A stretch of DNA of 64,000 nucleotides from Paracoccaceae bacterium. Its GTDB lineage: Bacteria; Pseudomonadota; Alphaproteobacteria; Rhodobacterales; Rhodobacteraceae. The stretch spans positions 144,266-208,265 of the forward strand of contig JANQRL010000046.1 in NCBI GenBank assembly GCA_028284605.1, in the 5' to 3' direction. Within the stretch, counting starts at the first letter, position 1, and the number at the start of each line of letters is the position of its first letter. The position numbers were made by a program, and so were the translations under genes. The notes beneath the pieces were generated by a model, which saw only the letters and a list, made by a program, of their open reading frames with translations, made no database searches and was not told the DNA's origin. Positions 35,358 to 45,593 of the stretch are shown here, in pieces.

Positions 35358-35550
35358 CGAGTTTTCGACGAAAACTCGCGGCGGGTCCTCGGTCGAGGGC
35401 CAATTCGGCCATTGATGTCCGTCCCTGTCGCGATCGGGGCCTCAATGCCATGCCCGACACGGCAGCCCCTTCGTTGCCGGCCTCGTATGCCGGGTGGGGC
35501 CGTGTCCGAGTTTTCGCGAAAACTCGGTCCTGATCTTCGCGAAGATCAGG
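35358..35550. repeat. Perfect palindromes, TTCGACGAA/TTCGCGAA class
   Basis: Three perfect palindromes in the convergent gap before eda: 35358-35378 (arm CGAGTTTTCG, centre A, arm CGAAAACTCG), 35506-35527 (arm CCGAGTTTTCG and its complement) and 35529-35550 (arm CCTGATCTTCG and its complement). The last two have centres 23 bp apart. The 21-bp palindrome at 35358 recurs without change at 46240-46260. None is followed by a clear T-tract. The remainder of the 237-bp gap shows no gene. Confidence 0.88.
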
Positions 35551-35578
35551 CTCCCTGACGACTGCGGACCGGCGCGCC

Positions 35579-36217
35579 TCAGGTCAGAGTGGCGGCTTCC
35601 GTCGCGAGTGCGGTGACAGTCGCCCAATCCCGGGCCGCGACAGCCTCATTGGGCGCCACCCAGCTTCCGCCGACGCAGAGCGTGTTGGGCAGGCTCAGAT
35701 AGGAGGCGGCGTTGCCGGGCGTCACACCGCCCGTGGGGCAGAAGCGGATCCGGGGCAGGGGGGCGGCGAGGGATTTGAGCGTCGGGGCGCCGCCCGCCGC
35801 CTCCGCCGGGAAGAATTTCTGCACCGAGTAGCCCCGTTCCAGAAGCGCCATCGCCTCGCTCGCCGTGGCGGCGCCGGGCAGGAGCGGCAGGTCGTTGGCC
35901 TCGGCCGCGTCGAGCAGCCTTTCGGTGGCGCCCGGGGAGACGCCGAAACTCGCGCCCGCCGCCTTCGCGGCCTCCACATCGGCCTCGGTCAGAAGCGTGC
36001 CGGCGCCGACAACCCCTCCCTCCACCGCCGCCATGGCGCGGATCGCGTCGAGCGCCGCCGGGGTCCGCAGGGTCACCTCCAGCGCCGGCAGACCGCCGGC
36101 CACCAGCGCCGCCGCCAGCCCTTCGGCCAGATCGGCGTCGTCCACCACCAGGACCGGGATCACCGGGGCCAGGGCACAGACCTTCGCAGTCAGCTCGGAG
36201 GCATGGTCCGGGGTCAT
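35579..36217 (-). CDS. eda: 2-dehydro-3-deoxy-phosphogluconate (KDPG) aldolase
   Basis: A 212-residue class I aldolase. Seen are [36 protein letters not shown] (active-site Glu), [27 protein letters not shown], the Schiff-base Lys in [13 protein letters not shown], and [21 protein letters not shown] (phosphate site). It splits KDPG into pyruvate and glyceraldehyde-3-phosphate, the last step of the Entner-Doudoroff pathway. Its ATG overlaps the edd stop by 4 bp (ATGA), so the two are coupled. Confidence 0.96.
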   Translation of the reverse strand: MTPDHASELTAKVCALAPVIPVLVVDDADLAEGLAAALVAGGLPALEVTLRTPAALDAIRAMAAVEGGVVGAGTLLTEADVEAAKAAGASFGVSPGATERLLDAAEANDLPLLPGAATASEAMALLERGYSVQKFFPAEAAGGAPTLKSLAAPLPRIRFCPTGGVTPGNAASYLSLPNTLCVGGSWVAPNEAVAARDWATVTALATEAATLT

Positions 36218-38016
36218 ACCACGACCCCCGCGCCCTCGGCGGCGAGGCCGACATTTTGCCGGAAGAGGGCGAAGAGCTCGCGGCCGACGCCATTGCCGTT
36301 GCCGGTGAGGTCGGCCTCCGCCGGTGTCCGCCCGGTCAGATCGGTGAGACATTCCAGCCGGCCCGCCGTCGCGTCGAGCCGCACAAGGTCGCCGTCGCGA
36401 AGGAGCGAGAGCGGCCCGCCATCGGCGGCTTCCGGGCAGACATGGATCGCCGCAGGCACCTTGCCCGAGGCGCCCGACATCCGCCCGTCCGTCACCAGCG
36501 CCACTTTCAGCCCCCGGTCCTGCAACACGGCGAGCGTCGGGGTCAGCCCGTGCAGTTCCGGCATCCCGTTCGATTTCGGGCCCTGAAAGCGGACCACGAT
36601 GACCACGTCCCCGGTGAACTCGCCGGCCTTGAACGCCTCCCGCACCGCCGCCTGATCGTGGAACACCCGCACCGGTGCCTCGATCACATGCCGTTCCGGC
36701 GCCACGGCGGAGACCTTGATCACCCCGCGCCCGAGATTGCCGTCAAGCTGTGCCAGCCCGCCGGTGGGCTGGAACGGGTCCGTCGCGGGGCGCAGCACCT
36801 TGTCGTTATGGCTCTTCTCCGGCCCGTCCTCATAGCGCACGCGGCCGGCATCGAGCTTCGGCTCCCTGGTGTAGAGCGCGAGCCCGTCCCCGGCGACGGT
36901 GGTGACATCCTCGTGCATCAGCCCGGCATCGAGAAGCTGCGCGATCAGATAGGCGAGCCCCCCGGCGGCGTGGAAGTGGTTCACGTCCGCCAGGCCGTTG
37001 GGGTAGATCTTCGCCATCAGCGGCGTGGCGGCGGAGAGATCGGCGAAATCCTCCAGATCGAGGATGACGCCCGCGGCCTTGGCCATGGCGGGCAAGTGGA
37101 TGACGAGGTTCGTGGAGCCGCCCGTGGCCATCAGCCCGACGATCCCGTTGACGAAGGCCTTTTCGTCGAGCACCGCGGAGACGGGACGGAAATCGTTGCC
37201 GAGCGCGGTGATCTGGAGCGCGCGTTCGGTGCCGGCCACGGTCAGGGCGTCGCGCAGCTCGGTGCCCGGATTGACGAAGCTGGCGCCGGGCAGGTGGAGG
37301 CCCATCACCTCCATCAGCATCTGGTTGGTGTTCGCGGTGCCGTAGAAGGTGCAGGTGCCGGGCCCGTGATAGGCGGCCATTTCGGCGGCCATGAGCGCGT
37401 CGCGGCCGACCTCGCCGGCGGCGAATTGCTGGCGGACCTTGGCCTTTTCGTCGTTCGCCAGCCCGCTGATCATCGGGCCGGCGGGGATGAAGAGGCCGGG
37501 GATGTAGCCGAAGGTCGCGGCGGCGATGACGAGACCCGGGACGATCTTGTCGCAGACCCCGAGATAGAGCGCACTGTCGAAGACATTGTGGCTGAGCCCG
37601 ACGCCGGCGGCGAGCGCGATGACATCGCGGGAGAAGAGGCTGAGTTCCATCCCCGTCTGGCCCTGGGTGACGCCGTCGCACATTGCCGGCACCCCGCCGG
37701 CGACCTGGGCGGTGCCGCCGGCGGCGCGCGCCGCGGCGCGGATCAGGTCCGGGTAGCGCTCGAAGGGCTGATGCGCCGAGAGCATGTCGTTATAGGCGGT
37801 GACGATGCCGATGTTCGGCGTCACATGACCGGCGAGGCGATCCTTGTCCGCGCCGCTCGCGGCGTAGGCATGGGCGAGGTTGGAACAGCTCATCGCCTTG
37901 CGCTTCGGCCCTTCGGAGGCGGCCGCCGCCATCCGGTCGAGATAGGCGGAGCGGGTTGGGGCGCTGCGTTCGATGATGCGGTCGGTCACCGCGCGGATCG
38001 TCGGATGGAGGGACAT
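36214..38016 (-). CDS. edd: Phosphogluconate dehydratase
   Basis: A 600-residue IlvD/Edd-family [4Fe-4S] dehydratase. Motifs include [41 protein letters not shown], the cluster cysteine in [32 protein letters not shown], and the C-terminal [19 protein letters not shown]. It converts 6-phosphogluconate to KDPG. ATG 38016 ([14 protein letters not shown]) matches family starts; the longer open frame passes the operator. Together with eda it indicates sugar breakdown by the Entner-Doudoroff route. Confidence 0.96.
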   Translation of the reverse strand: MSLHPTIRAVTDRIIERSAPTRSAYLDRMAAAASEGPKRKAMSCSNLAHAYAASGADKDRLAGHVTPNIGIVTAYNDMLSAHQPFERYPDLIRAAARAAGGTAQVAGGVPAMCDGVTQGQTGMELSLFSRDVIALAAGVGLSHNVFDSALYLGVCDKIVPGLVIAAATFGYIPGLFIPAGPMISGLANDEKAKVRQQFAAGEVGRDALMAAEMAAYHGPGTCTFYGTANTNQMLMEVMGLHLPGASFVNPGTELRDALTVAGTERALQITALGNDFRPVSAVLDEKAFVNGIVGLMATGGSTNLVIHLPAMAKAAGVILDLEDFADLSAATPLMAKIYPNGLADVNHFHAAGGLAYLIAQLLDAGLMHEDVTTVAGDGLALYTREPKLDAGRVRYEDGPEKSHNDKVLRPATDPFQPTGGLAQLDGNLGRGVIKVSAVAPERHVIEAPVRVFHDQAAVREAFKAGEFTGDVVIVVRFQGPKSNGMPELHGLTPTLAVLQDRGLKVALVTDGRMSGASGKVPAAIHVCPEAADGGPLSLLRDGDLVRLDATAGRLECLTDLTGRTPAEADLTGNGNGVGRELFALFRQNVGLAAEGAGVVV

Positions 38017-38097
38017 GTCTCTTCCTCGCGGGCTGAGGCGGGCTGGGCGGACCTGTTGCGGTGACATCATGACCACACGGGCCGGATAGCACGAAGC

Positions 38098-38109
38098 GTT
38101 AGCGCTAAC
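38098..38109. promoter_or_regulatory. LacI/GntR-type operator upstream of edd-eda
   Basis: GTTAGCGCTAAC is a perfect 12-bp palindrome 82 bp upstream of the edd start, of the form typical of LacI-family sugar regulators. It lies in the 435-bp gap shared with the divergent lipoprotein gene. The regulator is not in this window. Confidence 0.68.
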
Positions 38110-38451
38110 AACAACCGGATGCGGCAACACATCCTCGTTGGGAAAGTGCATTTCGGCCAATCAGCGAACAATGCTCCGCAAAATTTGCGATTGCCACCAC
38201 AATTTGGCCGCACTTCGCGGTGCAGATGGCGTCAGGACCTGGGATCCACTCAAACAGGGCACCGCCCGGAGGATCAGGACATGACCAAGCGTTCCGAATT
38301 CGGGCCGATCGCCCCGACGCGGGCCGTGATCCCGCCGCGCCAGCAGCGGGGCGGCGACCCGCGCCGACACCGCGCCGGCACCGCGCCGATCCGGGACGAG
38401 ATCCCGACCCCGGCCTCTGAAGGGTCCGCCGCAGGACAAGGAGTAACTGTT

Positions 38452-39057
38452 ATGTTTTTCAAACGTCTCGCCGCTCTGGGCCTTCTCGCCCTGACCATCT
38501 CGGGCTGTGCCGTGGTGGACACCCCGACCCGCGCCGCATCGCTCCAGACCCCGGGGCTGGCCACGACCGCGCCGCAGACGGAGATCCGCGACTACCGCAT
38601 CGAGGACATCAATGTCCGTTTCCCCGAGGGGCTGCGGATTTCCGAGGCCAACAGCTTCTACCCGCTCGCCGATATCGTCTGGCGGGGCGATCCCTATGGC
38701 GACCGGCTCGAGCAGATACAGGCGATCTTTGTCGAAGCCTTCGAGCAGGGCACGGCGGAGGCCGACGGCGCCCAGCGGGTCGACGTGGACATCCTCGTCA
38801 AGCGGTTCCATTCGCTGACCGAGCGCACCCGGTACTCCGTCGGCGGCACCCACTCGATCAAGTTCGAGATGACCGTGCGCGATGCCGCGACGGGCGAGGT
38901 CCTGGAAGGTCCGCGGATGATCGACGGCGATCTCGTCGGGCTGGGCGGCCAGGCCGCGATCGCGGCCGAGCGCGAGGGCCGTGGCCAGAAATGGCGGATC
39001 ATCCAGCATCTGAGCATGCTCGCCGAACGTCAGCTTGGGCTCGACCAGCCGGTCTGA
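38452..39057 (+). CDS. Conserved lipoprotein, DUF6778-like
   Basis: A 201-residue lipoprotein: MFFKRLAALGLLALTISGCA gives a signal with lipobox ISGC. The mature part has RIEDINVRFPEGLRISEANSFYPLADIVWRGDPYG and a C-terminal half with DVDILVKRFHSLTERTRYSVGG. Similar lipoproteins are frequent in Rhodobacterales (I recall DUF6778) and have no known role. ATG 38452 follows AAGGAG. An in-frame ATG at 38281 would add 57 Pro/Arg-rich residues before the signal and is unlikely. It is anchored in the membrane, facing the periplasm. Confidence 0.82.
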   Translation: MFFKRLAALGLLALTISGCAVVDTPTRAASLQTPGLATTAPQTEIRDYRIEDINVRFPEGLRISEANSFYPLADIVWRGDPYGDRLEQIQAIFVEAFEQGTAEADGAQRVDVDILVKRFHSLTERTRYSVGGTHSIKFEMTVRDAATGEVLEGPRMIDGDLVGLGGQAAIAAEREGRGQKWRIIQHLSMLAERQLGLDQPV

Positions 39058-39099
39058 GACCCCTTCCTCAGACGGGCGCAAGCCGATAGGAGGACGGCC

Positions 39100-40296
39100 A
39101 TGGGGCCGTCCTCCTTGCCTGTCGTGCGTCTGAAACCCAAGGCCGATGCGCGGCGCCTGCGCCGGGGCCATCCTTGGGTCTTTGCCGATGAACTCGTCAC
39201 CGACCGGCGCACCAGGGCGCTGGCGCCGGGGAGCCTTGCGGTGTTGGAGGATGCGGAGCGGCGGGCCTTGGGCGTGGCGGCCGTCAACCCGCTGTCGCGG
39301 ATCGTCGGCCGGCTGCTGGACCCCGATCCCGGGGCCGGGATCGACCGCGCCTGGTTCGCCGCGCGGCTGAGGCGCGCGGCGGCCCATCGCGCGCGGCTTT
39401 ACGACACGCCGTACTACCGGCTGGTCCATGCCGAGGCGGACGGACTGCCCGGGGTGGTGATCGACCGGTTCGGCGAGGTCGCCGTGGTGCAGCCCAATGC
39501 CGCCTGGGCGGATCGGTTGCTCGCCCCCCTTGTGGAGGCGTTGGTGGAGGTCTCGGGCGCCGAGACCGTGGTGATGAACGGCACCGGGCGTGCCCGGTCG
39601 TTGGAAGGGCTTGAGGAGAGCCGCGCGGTCCTGCGCGGGGCGCTGCCGGAGGCGCCTCTGGCGGTGCCGATGAACGGGGCGACCTATCTCGCCGATCTCG
39701 CCGGGGGGCAGAAGACCGGGCTTTTCTTCGACCAGCGCGAGAACCATGCCTTTGCCGCTCGGCTGGCGCGGGGGGCGCGGGTGCTCGATGTCTTCTCCCA
39801 TGTCGGCGGCTTTGCGCTCGCGGCTCTGGCGGGCGGCGCGGCGGAGGCCCTGGCCGTCGATGCCTCGGCCCCGGCCCTGACGCTCGCCGCCGAGGGGGCG
39901 GCGCTGACCGGCGTGGCGGCGCGGTTCGAGACAAGGCAGGGCGATGCGTTTGAGGTCATGGCGGCGCTCGCCGGGGAGGGGCGGCGCTTCGATCTGGTGA
40001 TCTGCGATCCGCCGGCCTTTGCGCCCTCGAAACCGGCCCTGGAGGCGGGGTTGCGGGCCTATGAGAAAGCCGCCCGGCTGGCCGCGGCCCTGGTGGAGGC
40101 GGGCGGCTATCTGGTGCTCTGCTCTTGTTCCCACGCCGCGACGCCGGAGAAATTCCGCGCCGCCTGCCTGCGTGGCATCGGCCGGGCCGGGCGGCGGGGG
40201 CAGCTGATCCAGACCGGCGCGGCGGGCCCGGACCACCCGGTCCTGCCGCAACTGGCCGAGAGCGGCTATCTCAAGGCACTGGTCTTCCGGCTATGA
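39100..40296 (+). CDS. RlmI-type class I SAM-dependent rRNA methyltransferase
   Basis: A 398-residue protein with an N-terminal PUA domain (RRLRRGHPWVFADEL, about residues 14-90), an EEHUD-like middle (LVHAEADGLPGVVIDRFGEVAVVQ), and a Rossmann methyltransferase: KTGLFFDQRENH, VLDVFSHVGGFALAALAGGA (SAM loop) and DLVICDPPAFAPSK (catalytic D-P-P). RlmI makes m5C1962 in 23S rRNA; VLCSCSH near the C-terminus carries the cysteines expected for m5C chemistry. The stop overlaps the next start by 4 bp. Confidence 0.92.
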   Translation: MGPSSLPVVRLKPKADARRLRRGHPWVFADELVTDRRTRALAPGSLAVLEDAERRALGVAAVNPLSRIVGRLLDPDPGAGIDRAWFAARLRRAAAHRARLYDTPYYRLVHAEADGLPGVVIDRFGEVAVVQPNAAWADRLLAPLVEALVEVSGAETVVMNGTGRARSLEGLEESRAVLRGALPEAPLAVPMNGATYLADLAGGQKTGLFFDQRENHAFAARLARGARVLDVFSHVGGFALAALAGGAAEALAVDASAPALTLAAEGAALTGVAARFETRQGDAFEVMAALAGEGRRFDLVICDPPAFAPSKPALEAGLRAYEKAARLAAALVEAGGYLVLCSCSHAATPEKFRAACLRGIGRAGRRGQLIQTGAAGPDHPVLPQLAESGYLKALVFRL

Positions 40297-40841
40297 GCCG
40301 GCGTTTCGTCCTCGATGCCTGCGTGCTGTTTCCGACGGTGATGCGGCAGATGCTGCTGGGCGCCGCCGAGGCCGGGTTCTTCGCGCCGCGCTGGTCGGAG
40401 CGGCTGCTGGGGGAATGGCACCGGGCGGCGGCGAAACATGGGGACGCGGTTGAGATGCAGGCCGAAGGCGAGATCGCCCTGGTCTCGGCCCGGTTTCCGG
40501 AGGCGCGACTGCCGCCGGCCCCGGGGATCGAGGCGCGGCTCTGGCTGCCCGATCCGGCGGATACTCACGTGCTTGCCGTGGCGGTGGCCGGGTCCTGCGA
40601 CGGGATCGTAACGGTGAATGCCGGCGACTTCCCCCGCAATGTCCTGGCCGAGGAAGGGCTGGCCCGTGTCGACCCGGATGCCTTCCTCCTCGGCTTCCTC
40701 AGGGCCGATCCCGACCGGCTGCGGCCTGTCGCGGAGAGGGTGTTGGCCGAGGCGCGGCGGCTGTCGGGGCAGGGCTGGGAGATGCGCGGGCTGATGCGCA
40801 AGGCGCGGCTGCCGCGGCTTGGCAAGGCGCTCGCGGGGTAG
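40293..40841 (+). CDS. PIN-domain protein
   Basis: A 182-residue PIN-like protein starting MSRRFVLDACVLFPTVMRQM, where FVLDACVLFP carries the first acidic residue; WSERLLGEWHRA, LPDPADTHVLAVAVAGSCDGIVTVNAGDFP carries the later D-x-D/H and N-x-x-D-F motifs of the fold. PIN proteins are usually Mg-dependent RNases. No partner antitoxin is present; instead it is coupled by a 4-bp ATGA overlap to the rRNA methyltransferase, suggesting an RNA-processing role. I recall this as the RSP_2648 family of Rhodobacteraceae. Confidence 0.82.
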   Translation: MSRRFVLDACVLFPTVMRQMLLGAAEAGFFAPRWSERLLGEWHRAAAKHGDAVEMQAEGEIALVSARFPEARLPPAPGIEARLWLPDPADTHVLAVAVAGSCDGIVTVNAGDFPRNVLAEEGLARVDPDAFLLGFLRADPDRLRPVAERVLAEARRLSGQGWEMRGLMRKARLPRLGKALAG

Positions 40842-40869
40842 CTGGTCCTTCGCGAGGTTCGATGCGGAC

Positions 40870-41059
40870 GCCAATCCTTTCGAAAGGATTGGCCAAAGCC
40901 TTCGAAGGCTTTGGCGCCGGATGAAGGGGGCTGTCAGCCCGGGCCCAATCCCTTGGAAGGGAAGGGGCTTTCGAAAGCCCTTGCGGCACGAACCCGGAGC
41001 GCCGATCGGGTTTCGTCCTTCTGCCTTCGGAGGGAGCCGATCTTTCGACGAAAGATCGG
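40870..41059. repeat. Perfect palindromes, TTCGAA class with one TTCGACGAA member
   Basis: Convergent gap between the PIN gene and dcd. 40870-40893 has arm GCCAATCCTTTC plus complement and 40892-40915 has arm GCCAAAGCCTTC plus complement; both are perfect 24-bp palindromes with centres 22 bp apart. 40949-40962 (TCCCTTGGAAGGGA) and 40965-40980 (GGGCTTTCGAAAGCCC) look like a partly deleted pair. 41037-41059 has arm CCGATCTTTCG, centre A. The 24-mer at 40892 recurs exactly at 50396-50419. Nothing else is recognised in this 342-bp gap. Confidence 0.88.
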
Positions 41060-41183
41060 GCCTCCGGCGGGGATATTTCTGATCCAAAGAAAGTGGGGGC
41101 AGAACTGGTTGGCTCTTGTTCCGCGTTCCAGCCGGTTCGGGCGATCACGCGGCTGCGGCAATGGCTGAGACGGCAAGGAGCCG

Positions 41184-42254
41184 TCAGTTGGGGGCCTTGA
41201 AATGCTTGGAGAGCTTCAGGCCCTGGCCCTGGTAGTTCGAGGCGATCTCGCGGCCATAGAGCTGGTCGGGCACCGCCGCCATCCGCTCATAGACCAGCCG
41301 TCCGACGACTTGCCCATGTTCCAGCACGAAAGGGGCCTCGTGGCAGCGCACTTCGAGGACCCCGCGGGCCGGAACGCCGTGGCCGAAGCCGGGGTCGAAG
41401 AAGCCCGCGTAATGCACCCGGAACTCGCCGACCATGGCGAGATAGGGCGCCATTTCGGCGGCGGTGTCGGGGGGGATCGTCACCGCCTCGCGGCTGACCA
41501 GAATGTAGAAGGCGCCGGGGTCGAGGATGATCCGGGCGGCGTCGCTGTGGACCTCTTCCCAGAACTCCCGCGGGTCGTAATGGCCGATCTTCTCCAGGTC
41601 GATCACCCCGGTATGGGGCTTGGCACGGTAGCCGACGAGGGTGCCGGTCTCGGGCGCCAGATCGACGGAGAAGCCGAGCCCGTCGGAGATCACCGGGTCT
41701 GTGCTGACCAGCGGCGTCTCGGCATGGAGCGCGGCGAGGTCCGCATCGCTCAGCATCCCCTCGCCGGTGCGGAAGCGGATCTGGTTGAGCCGCATGCCCG
41801 GCCTGACCAGCACCGAGAAGGAGCGCGGGCAGATCTCCGCATAGAGCGGGCCGGCATAGCCCGGCGGGATGCGGTCGAACTCGGTGCCGAAATCCGTAAT
41901 CGTCCGGGTCAGGAGATCGAGCCGGCCGGTGGAACTCTTGGCGTTTGCAACGGCTTGCACGCTTCCGGGCAGGGCGAGGCGCTCGGCGAGGGGGACCAGA
42001 TAGACGCAGCCCTTCTCCAGCACAGCGCCGCCCGAGAGATCGACCCGGTGCATCTCGAATTCCGGCAGGCGGGTGGCGACGCTCGCGTCGGACCCGGCCA
42101 GGAACGAGGCGCGCACCCGATAGGCCATGTCGCCCAGCCGCAGATCGAGGCTCGCGGGCTGGATCTGGCCGTCCTCGACCACCGGCTCCGCGGCGATCTG
42201 GCCGCCCGCGATCATCTCCCGGATCGTCTGGCTCGGCAGCACGCCCACGCTCAT
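41184..42254 (-). CDS. dcd: 2'-deoxycytidine 5'-triphosphate deaminase, double-length form
   Basis: A 356-residue protein with two dCTP deaminase/dUTPase-fold halves, as usual in alphaproteobacteria against about 190 residues in enterobacterial Dcd. The N-terminal half has GQIQPASLDLRLGDMAYRVRASFL and ANAKSSTGRLDLLTRTITDFGTEFDRIPPGYAGPLYAEI; the C-terminal half has ILDPGAFYILVSREAVTIPPDTAAEMAPY and FDPGFGH, with EVRCHEAPFVLEHGQVVGRLVYE. It makes dUTP for thymidylate synthesis. The tRNA-Pro gene is 49 bp upstream on the same strand. Confidence 0.92.
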   Translation of the reverse strand: MSVGVLPSQTIREMIAGGQIAAEPVVEDGQIQPASLDLRLGDMAYRVRASFLAGSDASVATRLPEFEMHRVDLSGGAVLEKGCVYLVPLAERLALPGSVQAVANAKSSTGRLDLLTRTITDFGTEFDRIPPGYAGPLYAEICPRSFSVLVRPGMRLNQIRFRTGEGMLSDADLAALHAETPLVSTDPVISDGLGFSVDLAPETGTLVGYRAKPHTGVIDLEKIGHYDPREFWEEVHSDAARIILDPGAFYILVSREAVTIPPDTAAEMAPYLAMVGEFRVHYAGFFDPGFGHGVPARGVLEVRCHEAPFVLEHGQVVGRLVYERMAAVPDQLYGREIASNYQGQGLKLSKHFKAPN

Positions 42255-42303
42255 GCCTCTCCCCTTCGCGGCGGCGCGACATTGCGGAGCACTCGGTCGG
42301 AAA

Positions 42304-42380
42304 TGGTCGGGCTAGCAGGACTTGAACCTGCGACCTTCCGTCCCCCAGACGGACGCGCTACCAGGCTGCGCCATAGCCCG
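42304..42380 (-). tRNA. tRNA-Pro (anticodon GGG)
   Basis: The reverse strand gives a 77-nt cloverleaf: acceptor arms CGGGCTA and TAGCCCG with encoded CCA, a D-arm GCGCAGCCTGGTAGCGC, anticodon stem-loop CGTCTGGGGGACG with anticodon GGG, and T-arm containing GGTTCAAGTCC. It reads CCC and CCU proline codons. No intron or odd base was seen. Confidence 0.95.
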
Positions 42381-42437
42381 ACGTGCCGGTGTTCATAGAG
42401 GTTTTGCGCCATGGTGCAAGGCGAAATCGGGGGGGTC

Positions 42438-43079
42438 TCAGCCCGCCTGCATCCGCGCCGCGACGACCTCGAGCCGGGCCAGGAGCGGGGCGATCTCGGC
42501 CGCCTTCGGCGCCAGGGCGCCGGGCGCGCGGCCGGTGGTGAGGGACAGGACCCCCGGCAACACCTCCTTGGCCTCGGCGGCCACCGGCGCCGGGGCCGGC
42601 TCCGGCTCTACGGAGGCCGCTTCGGGCGAGGCCGGTTCCGCCGCGACAGCGGCCGGTTCGGCCTCCGCGGGGGCGGGCGCCGGATCGGCGGGTGCCACGA
42701 TCTCCGCCTCCTCCACCTCCGGCGCGGGCGTCTTGGCCAAAGGCACCACATTCTCCTGCACCGGCTCTGCCACCGCCTCGATCAGCCCGGAATCGCTTTC
42801 GCCGATCGGCGAGGGGCCGAGCGAAGCGACATATTTGATGCCCTTCTCGCGCAGGAGCTTCTGCGCGCCCTTGATCGTCATGCCCTGTTCATGGAGCAGC
42901 ATCTTGATGCCGCCCAGCAGCGCCATGTCGTCGGGGCGATAATACCGCCGCCCGCCGGCGCGCTTCACCGGTTTCACCTGGGTGAACTTGCTCTCCCAGA
43001 AGCGCAGCACATGGGCCGGCGTGTCGAGCCATTCGGCCACTTCCGAAATCGTGCGGAAAGCGTCCGGCGACTTGGCCAT
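42438..43079 (-). CDS. MerR-family transcriptional regulator downstream of ihfA
   Basis: A 213-residue protein. Residues about 8-78 form a MerR winged HTH ([41 protein letters not shown]), which unusually begins directly with the helix-turn-helix seen in IHF-linked MerR proteins. The rest is a low-complexity Ala/Pro/Glu linker and a short helical C-terminus ([15 protein letters not shown]). Its target is unknown. It starts 2 bp after the ihfA stop, so the two are co-transcribed. Confidence 0.9.
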   Translation of the reverse strand: MAKSPDAFRTISEVAEWLDTPAHVLRFWESKFTQVKPVKRAGGRRYYRPDDMALLGGIKMLLHEQGMTIKGAQKLLREKGIKYVASLGPSPIGESDSGLIEAVAEPVQENVVPLAKTPAPEVEEAEIVAPADPAPAPAEAEPAAVAAEPASPEAASVEPEPAPAPVAAEAKEVLPGVLSLTTGRAPGALAPKAAEIAPLLARLEVVAARMQAG

Positions 43080-43081
43080 GC

Positions 43082-43384
43082 TCAGCCGCGATTGCCCGCG
43101 GCGACACGGTCCTTCATCAGATGGCTGGGGCGGAAGGTCAGGACCCGGCGGGGATGGATCGGCACTTCCTCGCCGGTCTTCGGGTTACGGCCGACCCGCG
43201 CCGACTTCTCGCGCACCGAAAAGGTGCCGAAGGAGGAGAGCTTCACCGTCTCGCCGCGCACCAGGGCGTCGGAGACGTGGTTGAGGACGCTTTCCACCAG
43301 TTGCGCGCTGTCATTGCGCGACAGGCCGACTTCGCTGTGAACCGCCTCGGCCAGGTCCATTCTGGTAAGTGTTTTCTGACCCAT
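43082..43384 (-). CDS. ihfA: Integration host factor subunit alpha
   Basis: A 100-residue HU/IHF-family protein: [30 protein letters not shown] (helical dimer part), [30 protein letters not shown] (DNA-bending arm with the intercalating Pro region NPKTGE), and [17 protein letters not shown]. It pairs with IhfB to bend DNA by about 160 degrees at promoters and recombination sites. The context plsX-fabH-ihfA-merR is typical for alphaproteobacteria. Confidence 0.96.
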   Translation of the reverse strand: MGQKTLTRMDLAEAVHSEVGLSRNDSAQLVESVLNHVSDALVRGETVKLSSFGTFSVREKSARVGRNPKTGEEVPIHPRRVLTFRPSHLMKDRVAAGNRG

Positions 43385-43484
43385 GCCGTCCCTCCATTGA
43401 TTTCCGGGCAGCTTAGGCCCGGGCGAAATTCGGAGTCAATAACAGGGGCTTGGCGGATACGCCTCGCGCGGACGTTTTGCCGGC

Positions 43485-44456
43485 CTACCAGCGCAGAACC
43501 ACGGCGCCCCAGGCCAGACCGCCACCGATCGCCTCGGTCACGATCAGATCGCCGCGTTTGATCTGGCCGCGGGCGGCCCCGACCGACAAGGCGAGGGGAA
43601 TCGATGCCGCCGAGGTATTGCCATGGTCCTGGACCGTGACCACGACCTTTTCCATGGGCGTGCCGAGCTTCTTCGCCGTCGATTTGATGATCCGGATATT
43701 GGCCTGATGCGGCACCACCCAGTCGACATCGTCATGGCGGAGTCCGGCTTTTTCCAGCGCCGCATCGGCGGTCGCGGCGAGCTTCTCGACGGCGTGGCGG
43801 AAGACCTCCTTGCCCTCCATCTTCAGCACGCCGGTGGTCTGGGTGGAGACGCCGCCATCGACATAGAGCAGATCGCGGTGGCGCCCGTCGGAGTTGAGAT
43901 CGGTGGCGAGGATGCCGCGGTCGCTGGGCGCTCCGGTTCCGGGGGCGGCCTCCAGAAGCAGCGCCCCGGCGCCGTCGCCGAAGAGCACGCAGGTGGCGCG
44001 GTCGGTCCAGTCGAGGATGCGGCTGAAGGTCTCCGCCCCGATCACCAGCACGCGCTTGGCCTGACCCGAGACGATCAGGGCGTCGGCATTCGCGAGCGCA
44101 TAGACGAAGCCGGCGCAGACCGCCTGCACGTCGAAGGCAAAGCCGCCCTGCATCCCGAGGGCCGCCTGCACCATCGTGGCGGCGGAGGGGAAGGTGAGAT
44201 CGGCGGTGGAGGTCGCGAGCACGATGGCGTCGAGATCGGCGGCCTCCATCCCGGCATCGGCGAGCGCCGCCTGGGCTGCGCGCAGGGCAAGGTCAGACGT
44301 TGTCTGCCCCTCCGCCGCGATGTGGCGCCGCTCGATGCCCGAGCGGGTGCGGATCCACTCATCGGTGGTGTCGAGCATCGTCTCGAACTCGGCATTCTCC
44401 ATCACCCGCTCGGGCAGGTAATGGCCAACGCCCCGGACCACGGCACGGGTGCTCAT
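43485..44456 (-). CDS. fabH: 3-oxoacyl-ACP synthase III
   Basis: A 323-residue KAS III enzyme. The active-site Cys is in [14 protein letters not shown], the catalytic His in [21 protein letters not shown], and the Asn in [24 protein letters not shown] forms part of the fold. It condenses acetyl-CoA with malonyl-ACP to start fatty acid synthesis. Its ATG overlaps the plsX stop by 4 bp, so the two are translated together. Confidence 0.96.
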   Translation of the reverse strand: MSTRAVVRGVGHYLPERVMENAEFETMLDTTDEWIRTRSGIERRHIAAEGQTTSDLALRAAQAALADAGMEAADLDAIVLATSTADLTFPSAATMVQAALGMQGGFAFDVQAVCAGFVYALANADALIVSGQAKRVLVIGAETFSRILDWTDRATCVLFGDGAGALLLEAAPGTGAPSDRGILATDLNSDGRHRDLLYVDGGVSTQTTGVLKMEGKEVFRHAVEKLAATADAALEKAGLRHDDVDWVVPHQANIRIIKSTAKKLGTPMEKVVVTVQDHGNTSAASIPLALSVGAARGQIKRGDLIVTEAIGGGLAWGAVVLRW

Positions 44457-45574
44457 CGGCCGGCCTTTCCGGCCGCGCGGGGCGGTTCCTCGTCCATCTC
44501 GACGTCCTGGGCCAGCATCGCCGCCGAGGCGACGCGTGCCGCAAGCTTGTCGGAGAACCCGGATTTCGCAAGCCGGTAGGAGAGTTGCAGGGCGGCCTTG
44601 ATCCCGGTCGCGTCCGCGGAACCGTGGCTTTTCACCACCGTTCCGTTGAGCCCGAGGAATACGCCGCCATTGACCCGGCGCGGGTCGATCCGTTTCTGCA
44701 GCCGTCGCATGGAGGTCATCGCGAGCAGCGCCGCGATGCGGCTGAACGGCGTGTTGTTGAACGCCTGGCGCAGGAACTCGGCGATCAGCGTCGCGGTGCC
44801 CTCGCCGGTCTTCAGCGCGACGTTGCCGGTGAAGCCGTCAGTGACGATGACGTCGACCCGCTCCGAGGGCAGATCGCCGCCCTCGACGAAGCCGACATAG
44901 TCGAATTCGGCAATCGGCCCCGCCCGGGCGATCAGTTCATGGGCCACTTTAAGTTCGGCACGCCCCTTATGCTCTTCGATGCCGACATTCATCAGCCCGA
45001 TCCGGGGCCGCTCGATCCCGAGCCCGTTACGGGCATAGGAGGCGCCCATGAGCGCATAGGTCAGCAGGTCGTCCTGATCGGCGCGGATATCGGCGCCGGC
45101 ATCGAGCATCACGTTGAACCCGGCCGGGTTGCGCGACGGCCAGAGGCAGGCGATGGCCGGGCGGTTGACGCCCTCGGCCTTCCGGAGGCGGACCATGGAG
45201 ACCGCCATCAGCGCCCCGGTATTGCCGCAGGAGACACAGACCGAAGCCTCGCCGGCGCGCACCGCGTCGATGGCCGACCACATGGAGGTGGATTTGCCGT
45301 GGCGCATCACCTGGCTCGGCTTGTCGCTCATCGCGACAACGTCGGGCGCGTCGCGGATCTCCACCTTGCCGGCGATCCGGCGCTTGGTCACCAGCGGTGT
45401 CAGCTTGGCCTCGGGCCCGTGCAGGATCGCGCTTGCATCGGGGGCCTTGGCGAAGAACCTGGCGAGGCCGGCCACCACCGCCTGGGGGCCCTGATCGCCG
45501 CCCATCGCGTCGACGGACAGCACGACGCCGCCCCCCGGTGCCTCGGGGCGCGGCGCGGACGTGGCGGGGCTCAT
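44453..45574 (-). CDS. plsX: Phosphate acyltransferase PlsX
   Basis: A 373-residue Pls[21 protein letters not shown] at the N-terminus, [60 protein letters not shown], and [20 protein letters not shown]. It converts acyl-ACP to acyl-phosphate for phospholipid synthesis. It has a short Pro/Ala N-terminal extension ([16 protein letters not shown]). It lies 19 bp downstream of rpmF and overlaps fabH. Confidence 0.96.
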   Translation of the reverse strand: MSPATSAPRPEAPGGGVVLSVDAMGGDQGPQAVVAGLARFFAKAPDASAILHGPEAKLTPLVTKRRIAGKVEIRDAPDVVAMSDKPSQVMRHGKSTSMWSAIDAVRAGEASVCVSCGNTGALMAVSMVRLRKAEGVNRPAIACLWPSRNPAGFNVMLDAGADIRADQDDLLTYALMGASYARNGLGIERPRIGLMNVGIEEHKGRAELKVAHELIARAGPIAEFDYVGFVEGGDLPSERVDVIVTDGFTGNVALKTGEGTATLIAEFLRQAFNNTPFSRIAALLAMTSMRRLQKRIDPRRVNGGVFLGLNGTVVKSHGSADATGIKAALQLSYRLAKSGFSDKLAARVASAAMLAQDVEMDEEPPRAAGKAGR

Positions 45575-45593
45575 GGCAAGCGCGACCCGGCGC

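Noticed and set aside
38281..38451. In-frame upstream ATG giving a 57-residue N-terminal extension of the lipoprotein at 38452
   Set aside because: The extension is Pro/Arg-rich, would bury the lipoprotein signal in the protein interior, and ATG 38452 has a good AAGGAG site.
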